From Oreohelix idahoensis (taxonomy: Eukaryota > Mollusca > Gastropoda > Stylommatophora > Oreohelicidae): a DNA stretch of 64,000 nt. The notes under the pieces were generated by a model that was not told the DNA's origin, made no database searches, and saw only the letters and a list, made by a program, of their open reading frames with translations. Location of the stretch: positions 744,001 through 808,000 of the forward strand of contig JAMPIV010004267.1 in NCBI GenBank assembly GCA_024509875.1, read 5' to 3'. Positions 30,113 to 40,478 of this stretch are shown in pieces (the stretch's first letter is position 1; each line of letters opens with the position of its first letter). The translations under genes were made by a program, and so were the position numbers.

Positions 30113-31968
30113 TGTGACAACTTGCCCAATCTTCTCTTCATTTTTTTTTATTATTTACGTGACATCGTTTTTTTTTCTCATCCTCAATGCATGATCGCAA
30201 AGTCCCGGGAAGTGTCACTTGCGGAAATTCTCCTAGTATTCAGTATTTTCTCCTCGCTATTTTTAGATACGACGTCATTGTTGACCAATGACCTCGGTAG
30301 CTAGGAACCTGTTTTAATTTAAGACTGCTTAAGCTGATAAAACCAGTTTATGCCACTTTAGGAAGACCCCACGTGACTTTTAACGCTATTGATTGGAGCG
30401 TTTATTTGACGCTAATGTCACATGATGCACGCTATGGATCACGTGTCCAAGCGGAAATGACCCGCTAAAAGGCGGCAACACAAGCAATCTTCACTTGCCC
30501 GGAACCCTTGAGACAGCTAGGTCTAACCCAATTATCGGCGAATTCTCGCATTAAAAGCACTGAAGCCACGTGTCTAATTGCGGGTTAGCGTCCATCTTTG
30601 AGTAGGTAAGTGAAATCTCGCTAGAATATAATGTGATGAAATGTGTAGTACATTGCAAAATCGACGCAAGATTGGTATGTTTACTTTATTCATATTTTTG
30701 TTTTACGATCACATCCAGCCACATGTGATCGGGTATATTTTATGATCCCACGGGATATGTACATGTTCATAATAATGTATAACGGGAATATATATATATA
30801 TAGCTATTAATTTCCATATTATTTGATTATTTTCGACCCGACGTTTAGACTAACGGAAATTAATAGTAACGATAATGTTGACCGACCGTGACATATATTC
30901 ATTATAAATTATATGACGATGCGACCAGACATGAAGTGTGTGATAATGTTGTCAGACAATTCTAAAAACACGGATGTCCAATTATTTGTTAAATTCATCA
31001 TAATGACATGACGATTAGGCTAGAGGCACAGAACTAGAATACTGTTGCCGACATTTCTATGATAAATTTGGTGGGTTTAACTGACATTTATAATAATTCA
31101 TCGGGTTAAGTTGACGATAACTCAGTCTAAAGAATTATAATACTGCCACTGGGGCAGAGAAATATAATAAAGGACAGACAGGAGAAACTTGAATTCAAGA
31201 TTAGACTCTAGACATATGATGTTAGAGACTAAAATCTGAGGTGACGGGCAGAGGGACGGCTTAGGGAAAGACTGCTTTCTAAAGCTAGAAAATTAATGGA
31301 GCCGTCGTATTTGTCTTCAGTCTATGGTGGAGCCTTGCACGACAGTCCAATCTCAGCGCAGAATACGGAGTCGAGCACAGAGAAGGCAAATCCGAACCAT
31401 TCAAGACCTACCGGGGCAACGTCAGGAGACCGGAGAACTAACCACACTTCACTATCAGCCGGGGGCTGAAAAGCTAAGTCCACGACAAAGGAAACTCACC
31501 TAATCAATGCCACAAAGTTTAGTCATCCATGATGAAAAACACGTGAATTGTGAGACACATAATACATACAGCAGACACTAATTCCATCGACAATACTATC
31601 ATTCACCATCTATTCACTTTATTGCAATAAACCAATTGGGTGTATATACTGTACCCCACGCTTTGTTCCTTCCATTAGATGTTGAATATTGTCTATGTTT
31701 ATCTTCCTTTATAAGGGAGGGGGGGCTCGTAAAATATAATATAATTTAAAGAATAATAATAATAGATAACTGAGAAGGGGACGACGGTAGCGAGAGACCA
31801 AATATCTCCTTACAATCTTTTCCAGACCTGTCGAGTTAGGAGAATTTACCCTCTTCGTCACCCTTCGGAAGTGGGAAAACCCAGCAGGGATTCCTTGAGC
31901 CAAATCTTCCACATCAGATCTATTATTTCCTCTAAATAATTCTCTTATCCTTTAAACGCTACGTGACA
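30113..31968 (+). repeat. E3 3' LTR
   Basis: 1856 bp, TG...CA, near-identical to 23477-25329. It is followed by the ataat TSD. Confidence 0.92.
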
Positions 31969-31973
31969 ATAAT

Positions 31974-33180
31974 CTGGTAAGATTGAAATTATTTCCTTAT
32001 ATATATTTTGAATATTGTTTCATGTTCGAGTGATTTGATACTGCCATATCGAAATCTAGCCTTACAAACAAGTAGGGATTTGCTCTAGACCCCCCGCCCA
32101 AGTCAGGGTCTAGGGACCAACAATGTACATAAACTCCAGCAAGGGTTAGGCAAGACAGATCAAGTGTTGAGAATAATGAAACATATTACCTATCCTCTTT
32201 TAGGGCAGAAAACTAATAAATATTTTTCAGAATCTATAGTCTGGGAGGATCTATCTGATGTAAACCCACCATGGTAAATGTGCTGTTTGGTCAGAGAGAT
32301 CTGACCTGTCTGTATGATGTGGTTGTTGTGTCAGTGTTGTGTCCAGACGTGGGTAGAGAATAGATTTTGACACATGGCCCATACTTTGCTTGCAGAGCTG
32401 TGAGTTTCTGTTGTCAACAAAGCAGTGTCTATTCAGTTGGTGACTTTACTCGAGTGTATCTGTGCAGTACTTGTGACAGAGACCACCATTATTGCCCGCC
32501 AGCACGGAGAGGTGGGACCACCTGATTTCAGCACCAGAGCTACAACTACAAGATGAGTGAGCCTCTGGTCTGCTGGACATTCACCAACGCTGTGTAGTTA
32601 CTAATATCCCCATAAAAATTCCCACCATTTTCTGGACACTGTGTAGTCAAGATAGACAGGTGTGATGAGGCCACCCCAACAGCACAAACATTAACTATCC
32701 TCCCAAGTAGATGACTACTAGAACATTTTAATAAAACTAACTAGTATAGTACATATATATGTACACTATTGCATTTATGATATAATATTCTATGCATTTC
32801 TTTCATAATCTCTAAAACCTTTTAAGTTCTGGTCAACCTAAAAAATTGATCCAGAACAAAATAAATGTAATATAATTTTATCAAAAAATTTTACACACGT
32901 GAGTTAGTTCAGTGTATTTTAACATTTATTAATATTATTAGTCTTGTTAATTATCTGTGGGTATATCTATAACCTATTACACCACACTACATATCATAAC
33001 CCTAGACACTTTACGTAGCCACATTCATTAAAAAAAAAATTAAGTGTGAGGTCGTAGTGGTAGCAAGAAAGGCCTTCTGACAATTCTCAACTACATTTTA
33101 TCTCAGGAGCCTTCACAGCTGGCCTCATACAATTACATTTAGTAATATCACCATCATACAATACCATCAACACCACTACA
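31974..33180 (+). repeat. E2 3' LTR, right part
   Basis: Apart from the first few bases it matches 16531-17732 of the 5' LTR. It ends CACTACA and is followed by the ttctc TSD at 33181-33185. Confidence 0.9.
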
Positions 33181-33231
33181 TTCTCTGTGACATTTTTTCT
33201 TTGAAATAATATTTTGATTAGGCTAGGCCTA

Positions 33232-34196
33232 ATAAAGGGAATACAGAATGGTTTACAGTAGAAACAGGGGTTAAACAAGGCTGTATTATGTCACCACTAC
33301 TTTTTGGAATAGCTATTGATTGGGTTATGAGAAACTATACCCACAATGAACAATTGGGTATAAAATGGACAAATGGAAAATTCCTGGGGGACCTGGATTT
33401 CGCAGATGATGTAGCATTCTTAAGTTCAACACCAAGACAATCCCAAGAAGCAATAAATAATTTGTGTCATCTCTCGGTTAAAATAGGTCTCCAAATAAAT
33501 GCCTCTAAAACTAAAGCTATGAACTTTTCTAACGAGACCTTTGATATCATCTTGAACGGGGAAAAACTACAGAAAGTTGAAAGTTTCAATTATTTAGGCA
33601 GTAAAATGACTCAGGATGGTGACACAACAAGAGAAATCCATACTAGAATTGCTTTGGCAGCTAGCGCCTTCAATAGATTATCTAACATTTGGAAATTAAG
33701 ATCATTGAATATACATACCAAGCTTCGTCTGTTTAATTCAAATGTTATCTCAGTGTTAACATACGGCTGTGAGAGTTGGAAAATAACAAAATCATTGGAG
33801 AACAAGCTGAATACATTCGAGAACAAATGTCTTAGAAAACTCATGAACATCAGTTGGAAAGAATTCAAGACTAATCGACAAATAAGAGAAGACTCTAGGC
33901 AGAAATATGTCTCCGACTATATAAGGAAAAGACGATGGTCATATATCGGTCATGTCCTACGAATGCAAAACAACAGAATACCACTACAGGCGCTCACTTG
34001 GGTTCCTGAGGGTAAGAGGAAAAAAGGAAGACCAAAAGAAACACTCAGAAGAACAATAATAAGAGAAGGAAGAACGTTGGGCCTAAATAATGTGCAAGAG
34101 CTAAGAGGAGTGGCGTCACAACGAACAACCTGGAGAGCACTGGTTTCTGCCTTATGCGCCGTGTTTGGTGCTTAAAGAATTTATTATTATTATTAT
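33232..34196 (+). pseudogene. LINE-B: 5'-truncated RT fragment
   Basis: The frame is open from about 33227 to the stop at 34173-34175. It starts in the RT domain (EWFTVETGVKQGCIMSPLLF), includes the catalytic FADDVAFL, the thumb block FNYLGSKMT, the YGCESWKI block and the tail RRWSYIGHVLRMQ and GRPKETLRR. Everything upstream (endonuclease, RT fingers and the first catalytic aspartate) is missing, so it cannot act alone. The 3' end is an (ATT)n run at 34179-34196, as in LINE-A, but the protein is clearly different from LINE-A. I found no convincing TSD. Confidence 0.8.
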
Positions 34197-34233
34197 TGCT
34201 TTTATCTCATCATGTGTTGCCCTATCCTCAGTT

Positions 34234-34464
34234 TAAATTTTAGGTTAGAATGAAGAACATGTCCGATATTGCTCAAATATCTGTTGATCTGGTTAAGTTG
34301 CTCACGTCATTAGGGTTAGAATTCCTAACCCTTACCCCTTTTTACTGTGTCTGAATCCTTTTTAAGGATGTGTCAATGCAGGTGACTTAACTGGTTTCCA
34401 GATCAACAGACATTTGAGCGAAATTGGACACACATCACATGTTCTTCATTTCATCTGAATTTTA
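34234..34464. repeat. Foldback MITE (about 231 bp)
   Basis: Left and right ends are inverted repeats of roughly 75 bp: ttaaattt..., atgaagaacatgt, gctcaaat.tctgttgatctgg and ttaagt recur in reverse on the right side with a few mismatches. The centre has a smaller palindrome, ttagggttagaattcctaaccctta. No coding capacity. A diverged copy lies at 6160-6311 in the opposite orientation. The superfamily is undetermined, since no clear TSD is visible. Confidence 0.65.
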
Positions 34465-35313
34465 ATCTTTGGCAAGTCTGCTGTTTCATTCCCATATATC
34501 TTCAGTCAACAGAAATCCACTGAACTTTCACTTTAAAAAATGTATTTCTGGTTTCTATTAGTGCTTACTAGAGGCTGTGTAATTTTTTGTCTTAAAAGGG
34601 TGGACACTATAATGAACAAGTAGGACATATTTATTTCAATAACTAAATGACAATGAAACTCATCTATCACATACTAAACAAATGAGTTTATCAAATCACC
34701 TTTTATTTTGTGTCTATTGATATATTACAAATCTTCTTTAACACAGTTAGATTTACTTTTTAAATACATAAACTAATTGTCACCCTCTGTATTATACCCA
34801 GTTCCACATATGGGAACTCCATAATCAGCAATGCTGTTTTCTTCCATCTTTCAAAAAATGTATCAATGGAGTGAGTGCTTTGCAGCCACAGAAACAATAC
34901 TAGTGGTTGGTTTTGTTCTGCCGCATTCAAATTTATTGGGAATTTCTGAATCATGGAAAGCATTTTGAAGTACTATCCAATGACTTGAAACTACTGTGAT
35001 GTTTCACAGTTTGAAAAACAAATGGGCCTTCTGTCGCAGCAACTTTATTCTGTTGCGTGTCTGCATACATAATGTTGTTTCTCAATCTTGCAGACCACTG
35101 GCAAAACAGGGAAATTTATTTTTTCTATTCATCTATGAACACACACTTTCATTTTGGCATATAGAGTAGGTTCGTGTATGAAATATATAATGTCATTAAT
35201 TAATGTTTAATTCAGTAATTGACTAGGCTTTAATTGACTAAACCTGGTACTGTTATGAGTCAGCCTTAGCAATTGCGAGGCCCACTTGGAGCTAATCTTG
35301 TGGGATCCCTTGG
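34465..35313. other. Unassigned AT-rich spacer
   Basis: About 850 bp between the MITE and the LINE-C TSD, with no ORF over 70 codons that looks coding and no repeat recognised. Confidence 0.4.
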
Positions 35314-35364
35314 ATTTAAGATTATTCTTCTTCTTTGATCCTTAACCGCCGACCGTCAAAGCAG

Positions 35365-37057
35365 TCAGTGGCCATCATACCTGGTGGCGTCTTGTAGGGC
35401 AACAACAAATTGATTCCAATTTGCTCGGTTGGTGGCCATCCTTCGTACAGTGCCCCAACTCTGGTTCATTCTTTGCATCTCAGCCTCCACAGTCCTCCGC
35501 GAAGTTTTTTTGGGTCGGCCTCTCTTTCGTTTTCCTTCCGGGGTCCATAGCATAGCTGTTCTTGTGATGGCATCGGGGTCTCTTCTGAGGACATGGCCAT
35601 CCCAGGGTCTGCCAGCTATGATAGTGTGCATGTTCTCTTACTTGCTCAGAGTAAGCAGATCTTGGTTGGTGATGGTATTCGGCCAAAAGATTAGGAGAAT
35701 TTTTCTTAGGCATGTTGTGTGAAAAGAGGACAATTTCGACATTTCCTTCTCTGTAACTCTTCAGCATTCCGCACCATAGAGAAGCACAGAAAGCACACAG
35801 CTCTGATATAATCTTAATTTTGTGCTTGTGCTGTACTGAGAGGACTTCCAGATGTTGTTTAGACTAAAAAAGGCTGTTCTTGCTTTGTTCATTCAGTTGT
35901 TGATGTCTTTGCTTGCTCCGCCGTCTTGTGTTACTATGCATCCTAGGTATGTGAAGGTGTCTGTCTGTTCCAGTTGCTGATTCCTTACTTATATGGGCTC
36001 AGGGTTGTTCACATTGAGCATCATGACCTCTGTATTCTTTAGATTGATGTTCAAGCCCACCAGCTGGCTATACTTATTAAGTCTATCCATTTTTTCCTGG
36101 ATGTGATGATGTGAATGTGCTAGTAGTGCAAAATCATCTGCATATTCCAGATCTTCCAATGTAGAAAATGTAGTCCATCTTATTCCTCTTGGACTGCCCT
36201 CTGTTGTCTGGCGCATCTTCCAGTCTATGACTGTTAAAAATAGAGGGGTTGATAAGGGGCATCCCTGTCGTACTCCTGTCTTCACCTCAAAGGTTAGGTT
36301 GCTCTGCCCAACGCTACATGTAAAGTTGGCGTAGAGGCTTTTTATGATTGACACTATGCAGCTTGGAATTCCATAAGCCCTCAGTATTTTCCATAAACTG
36401 TCCCTATGTATACTGTCAAAAGCCTTTTCAAAATGAACGAAATTAATGTACAGCTGTCTTTGCCATTCTGAGCACTGCTCTATAATGTTCCTGAGGGTAA
36501 ATATATGATCTACACATCTTCTGTTCTTTCTAAATCCTGCTTGTTCTTTCCTCAGTTTGTGGTCTACTGCTTTTGAAATTCTCTGTATGATTATCCTGCC
36601 TAGTATTTTGCTGGGAACTGAGAGAAGAGTTATTCCTCTCCAATTATTACAGTCTGCAAGATCTCCCTTCTTGGGCAATTTGACAATTATTCCTTTGTTC
36701 CACTCCGTTGGTGTTGTCCCTGTTTTCCAGACTTGTGCAAATAGTGGTTCTAATAGTTCTGCTGCTAGCTCTGCATTTAAGTTATCATGGCCAGGAGCTT
36801 TTCCATTCTTTAACCCTTTGATTGCTGTGATGATTTCTTCTTTTCGCGGAATGTCTGTATTAACATCTAGATCATGTTCAGCCTCAAGAACATTCAATTT
36901 TGTCTCTGGTGGTTCCTTGTTCAGAGTTTCTCTGAAATGCTCTGCCCATCTTGTTTCCTGCCCCTCTGCTGTCGTGATGAGATTTCCTTGCTTATCTCTT
37001 ACTAATGTAATATTGTTTGCACCTCGTTTTCCGTTGATGATTTTAGTTATATAGACC
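35365..37057 (-). pseudogene. LINE-C reverse transcriptase (3' part)
   Basis: From VVYITKIINGKR the frame runs through RT (GKAPGHDNLNAEL, LADCNNWRGITLLSV, AGFRKNRRCVDHIF, GVRQGCPLSTPLF, YADDFALLA) to a stop near 35991. It continues in the same frame with recognisable thumb sequence (TDTFTYLGC) and more stops. The tail lies in a shifted frame (GHVLRRDPDAITRTAMLW, GKRKRGRPKKTSRR) and ends at 35365-35367. The first catalytic motif reads FVHFEKAFDS: histidine replaces the expected aspartate of F.D..KAFD, so the enzyme would be dead even without the stops. A GAA-rich 3' tail follows the stop. Confidence 0.85.
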
Positions 37058-37546
37058 ACATTATGATTAACGGTAGATGGAGACATGCATTACAAGATGT
37101 GAAGGTAAGAAGAGGTGTGAATGTGGGAAGTGATCACCATTTAGTAGTAGCAAAACTGAAAGTGAAACTAAGAACGGCTGGACCAACTGTAACTACACAG
37201 AAAAGGTTTGACATCAGCAAATTGAAGGACCCCCTTACCAGAAAAGCTTTTGCGGCTGATATAAAGAAGTGATATCAATTTGCCAAAAATCAGGAAAAGA
37301 CATTGACTGATGATATAGACCAGAAATTCAACACCATTTCAACAATATATAAGGAAAGCAGCAAATCATGCTTGGGATTCCAGGAAAGGAAGAAGCAAGA
37401 CTGGATAACACCAGAAACATTAAACACCATAACGATGAGAAAGGAAATGAAAAGAAAGAAAACAGAAGTGAAGTCTCCCAGGTTAAAGCAACTATATAGC
37501 GAACAGTACAGTCAGCTGGACAAGGAAGTTAAACGCCAAACCCGAG
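37049..37546 (+). pseudogene. LINE-C inverted 5' part, left copy
   Basis: Encodes the end of the endonuclease (IDHIMINGRW, VGSDHHLVVAKLK) and the linker before RT (RFDISKLKDP, then after an in-frame TGA near 37270, KQDWITPETLNTI and KEVKRQTR). It is cut at cccgag/tgtag by the E4 LTR at 37547. The same ~495 bp recur at about 56727-57223, with no difference that I could see, including the TGA. Confidence 0.85.
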
Positions 37547-38969
37547 TGTAGAGTGTCAAGGATATGCTAAGTCTGGCCACTACTGTAGAATAAACGTGTT
37601 GTTGTGTATTGGCCACTGTTGAATGAACCTGTCATGTAGACCTTGAGTGGGAGTGTCAAGTAACGCGAATGGTGTAGTAGTTCGGTGTAACAGACCTCTT
37701 GGTAATAACTCTCACACACTCTCATGTAATGCAATGACGACTTGAACTGCCTCTGACATTTCAATAGTTTAATGAAGGCACGCAAACTGGACAGCACGGA
37801 TACAGTCATGGACACATGTTGACATACATTCATTGGTTATTTGAATCGTGGATGATACATTCATGTAGTAGTGAAATATCATTCAACCCAAGGTGGTATT
37901 CACTGTTCTGGTAACTAATCGCCGTATCCTCTACTGACTGAACGCGTCAATGAGGATCGGTAAACATACAAAAGTCATTGGCCGAACCTTCATTTCATAG
38001 CTAAGTTCTTAAGCTGAAATATGTCCAATGTTTGTATAACACTCATAAACCACGATAGTGGGTTTTCACCTCATAACAAGATCTCGATACCACTGCCCGA
38101 TAGTAGGATACATAATCTGTTCTCTTGACAGTGATCAAAAATATGATGACAGGAATATAACATGGCCGCCTTCCTGAGTTGTCGCTCACTCACTCGTAGG
38201 AAGGTAGATATAAGCCAAAGTTAATTTATAATGTGCATATAAATAATTTCATAAAGTTTTCCATACAGCTCTACAGTAATCAAGTTAATTCACGTAGACA
38301 TAACTGCTGTAGGAAAGCCTGTCATCTTCGTCGATACAAAACACAACCCTAGCGATACGAAGCACAATGTTCCATCTAGGTCTAATCGACTCGAGATCAT
38401 CAAAATTAGGGTCTGGCATAACTGGAGTCCGAATCACACATATGAGGAGGATCTCTGACAAATAGACTCTTGCAGAGACACAAACTTCTCCTAGAAAAAC
38501 ATCTATGAATCACTGTTAAACCTTAAACAGTGCCAGCCCTGGAAAAAGCACTCAGCCATTTCTTGGCGACATTATCGGAACTCTTTACAACCCAGTAGGA
38601 CTACGAAAACCTGCGCTAGATTCTGGCAGAAAGAATATAGTCCGACCTGAACATACAAAGGTATACAATATACGACTGAATCTACTTGCACTAGACAAGT
38701 AGTACACATGAATTCAGGCCATAAACATAACAAGCAAAATTAATCTATTTTCTGGCCCGAACAAATAAGAACGGACATGAATACAATATCCATGCGCCGA
38801 TAATATCAAGAAAGATCACTCATATAATCAAAAGTGTAAATCAATCATGAATTATCTAGCTTTACCAGAGGAAGCATTTTCATACACAAATGAATGCAAA
38901 TATATATTTTCCATATTAAATAGCCATATCGTATTTTTGTAATATGTGCGTCAAAATATGCACGCAACA
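37547..38969 (-). repeat. E4 3' LTR (left copy, complete)
   Basis: 1423 bp, TGTAGAG...CGCAACA. The end was placed by analogy with E5, whose LTR ends GTAACA at an exact TSD. A plus-strand atggccgcc (YY1-like) lies near 38162. Confidence 0.85.
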
Positions 38970-39392
38970 GATTACCACACCCCTCGGGAAAAAAAAATGG
39001 TACTTTTTTTTTTTTTGAAATACATCTAGGAGCAACATACAATAGGCTCACAACGCACCAATAACAATGCGCAGATGATAAGCATTGAGAATATATTTCA
39101 TGAACTTAGAGAAAGTATTTCTCTAAGTATAAATATTTCCAGAGAGGTGTCACCAACGCATACTACAATACTTGCAATGCCACACTTTCTACATCAGTTT
39201 ATACATAAATTTCATCTTAGATACCTTAACATCATGATCATCAAAGACGAAAAAAAAACATTGAAAGACCAGCGGTGAATAAACATCAGTGAACCGCTAA
39301 GTAGTGTTACAATCAATATATGATATATTCCATATGTGTACACATTTCAACATAGGAACAACTGTAGCAAAGTTAGGCATATAATTTAACAG
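38970..39392 (-). other. E4 3' non-coding region and polypurine tract
   Basis: It lies between the RNase H stop and the 3' LTR. Next to the LTR the minus strand is G-rich (gaggggtgtggtaatc), preceded by T runs. E5 has the same layout, including a shared ttgaaatacatctaggagca. Confidence 0.55.
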
Positions 39393-40478
39393 TTATGAAT
39401 CATGTGGGCATCTAGACAAAATATCTGCCATCACATTTTCTGACCCACGGATAGCTCGCACCGAAAAATGAAACGGCTGCAGAGCAATCGCGTATCGCGT
39501 TGATCTCGCGCTCTTCAGATTTTTACTCTGAATAGCTGTAAGAGCTTTCTGGTCAGTTTCCACAATGAAATGCGCGCCAAGAAGAAATCTTTGCAGTTTA
39601 AGGATTGACCAAACCATAGCCAATAATTCACGGTCTAGGACCGAGTAATTCTTCTCTGCGGCATTTAATTTTCGAGAAATATACATCACAGGATGCAGAG
39701 TTCCAGAGTACTCTTGCATTAGTGCTGCTCCAATCCCTGTGGATGAAGCGTCACTACGAAGAATAAATGTCTTATCCTTAGAAGGCAATACTAGGATAGG
39801 TGAAGTAGAAAACATAGTTTTAACCTTATCCAAAGAGGATTGACATTCTTGAGTCCAATGGACTACATTAGGAGACCCTTTCTTTAGCAAGGAAGAAAGA
39901 GGTGACATAATGGAGGACAGATTCGGAATGAATCGTCCATAAAATTGTATTAGACCTAAGAGACTTCGCACTTGCTTTTTAGTCTTAGGAATAGAAATGT
40001 TAAGTATCTTACTTGTATTATGGTCCTCTGTTTTTAGGAAACCATGACCAACACGGTGACCTAAGAAAGATATTTCGCTAAAACCAATACAAGCTTTAGA
40101 TGGTTTCGCTGTCAGGTTATGCTCGCGTAAGATAGACAATAGTTCATTTATCCCATTATAGTGATCGTTCCAAGTATCACTGAAAAGACAGATGTCATCA
40201 AGATATGCAATGACATCTGAGCGATGAGATAGGATTCGACGCATCATGCGTACGAATGTTGCAGGGGCGTTCATAAGGCCGAAAGGCATAAAATTCCATT
40301 GGAATAGACCCCTAGGTGTCGAAAAAGCAGTAAACGGTTTGGCGTGTTCGGATAATGGAACTTGCCAATATCCCTTAGACAAATCGAGTTTAGTAAAGAA
40401 ATGAGAATTCGATAGTCTGGTAAGTAGCTCTTCAAGTAAAGGCATAGGTTCAGCATCAAATTTCGTCACTTGATTCAA
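39393..40478 (-). CDS. E4 reverse transcriptase-RNase H
   Basis: 361 residues continue the polyprotein in a second frame. The RT palm shows LDLSKGYWQVPL, GLMNAPATFVRMM and YLDDICLFS (catalytic aspartates near 40195). The thumb has FLGHRVGHG and KKQVRSLLGLIQFYGRFI. RNase H has LRSDASSTGIGAALMQEY, SRKLNAAEKNYSVLDRELL and ETDQKALT, ending MADILSRCPHDS. The true join to the upstream frame is at the 11-A run near 40512-40522, upstream of the nominal ATG. No envelope-like ORF follows. Confidence 0.88.
   Translation of the reverse strand: MNQVTKFDAEPMPLLEELLTRLSNSHFFTKLDLSKGYWQVPLSEHAKPFTAFSTPRGLFQWNFMPFGLMNAPATFVRMMRRILSHRSDVIAYLDDICLFSDTWNDHYNGINELLSILREHNLTAKPSKACIGFSEISFLGHRVGHGFLKTEDHNTSKILNISIPKTKKQVRSLLGLIQFYGRFIPNLSSIMSPLSSLLKKGSPNVVHWTQECQSSLDKVKTMFSTSPILVLPSKDKTFILRSDASSTGIGAALMQEYSGTLHPVMYISRKLNAAEKNYSVLDRELLAMVWSILKLQRFLLGAHFIVETDQKALTAIQSKNLKSARSTRYAIALQPFHFSVRAIRGSENVMADILSRCPHDS

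Larger units (their letters stand above)
23477..31968 (+). mobile_element. E3: Gmr1-type LTR retrotransposon nested in the E2 3' LTR
   Basis: LTRs 23477-25329 and 30113-31968 begin TGTGACAAC and end TACGTGACA. The TSD ataat lies at 23472-23476 and 31969-31973. PBS and polypurine tract sit at the expected LTR borders. The coding order is Gag - protease - integrase - RT - RNase H, related to E2 but clearly diverged in sequence. Two single-base indels break the polyprotein. The LTRs are almost identical (the AT microsatellite near 24150 is one of the few differences). With its position inside E2, this makes E3 the youngest insertion in this cluster. Confidence 0.92.
15634..33180 (+). mobile_element. 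E2: Gmr1-type LTR retrotransposon, 3' LTR split by E3
   Basis: The 5' LTR (15634-17732) and the split 3' LTR (22427-23476 plus 31974-33180) start TGTAGTG and end CACTACA. The 5-bp TSD ttctc lies at 15629-15633 and 33181-33185, so the outer limits are exact once nested E3 is removed, giving an element of about 9.05 kb. Coding runs Gag - protease - integrase - RT - RNase H, with integrase before RT. One single-base frameshift interrupts the frame near 19851. The 3' LTR carries about 158 bp (around 23327-23476 and 31974-31980) that the 5' LTR lacks; E3 inserted inside that segment. Confidence 0.9.

Noticed and set aside
6312..33180. Multiple long direct repeats as segmental duplications
   Set aside because: TG...CA ends, TSDs, PBS and PPT show that they are LTR pairs.
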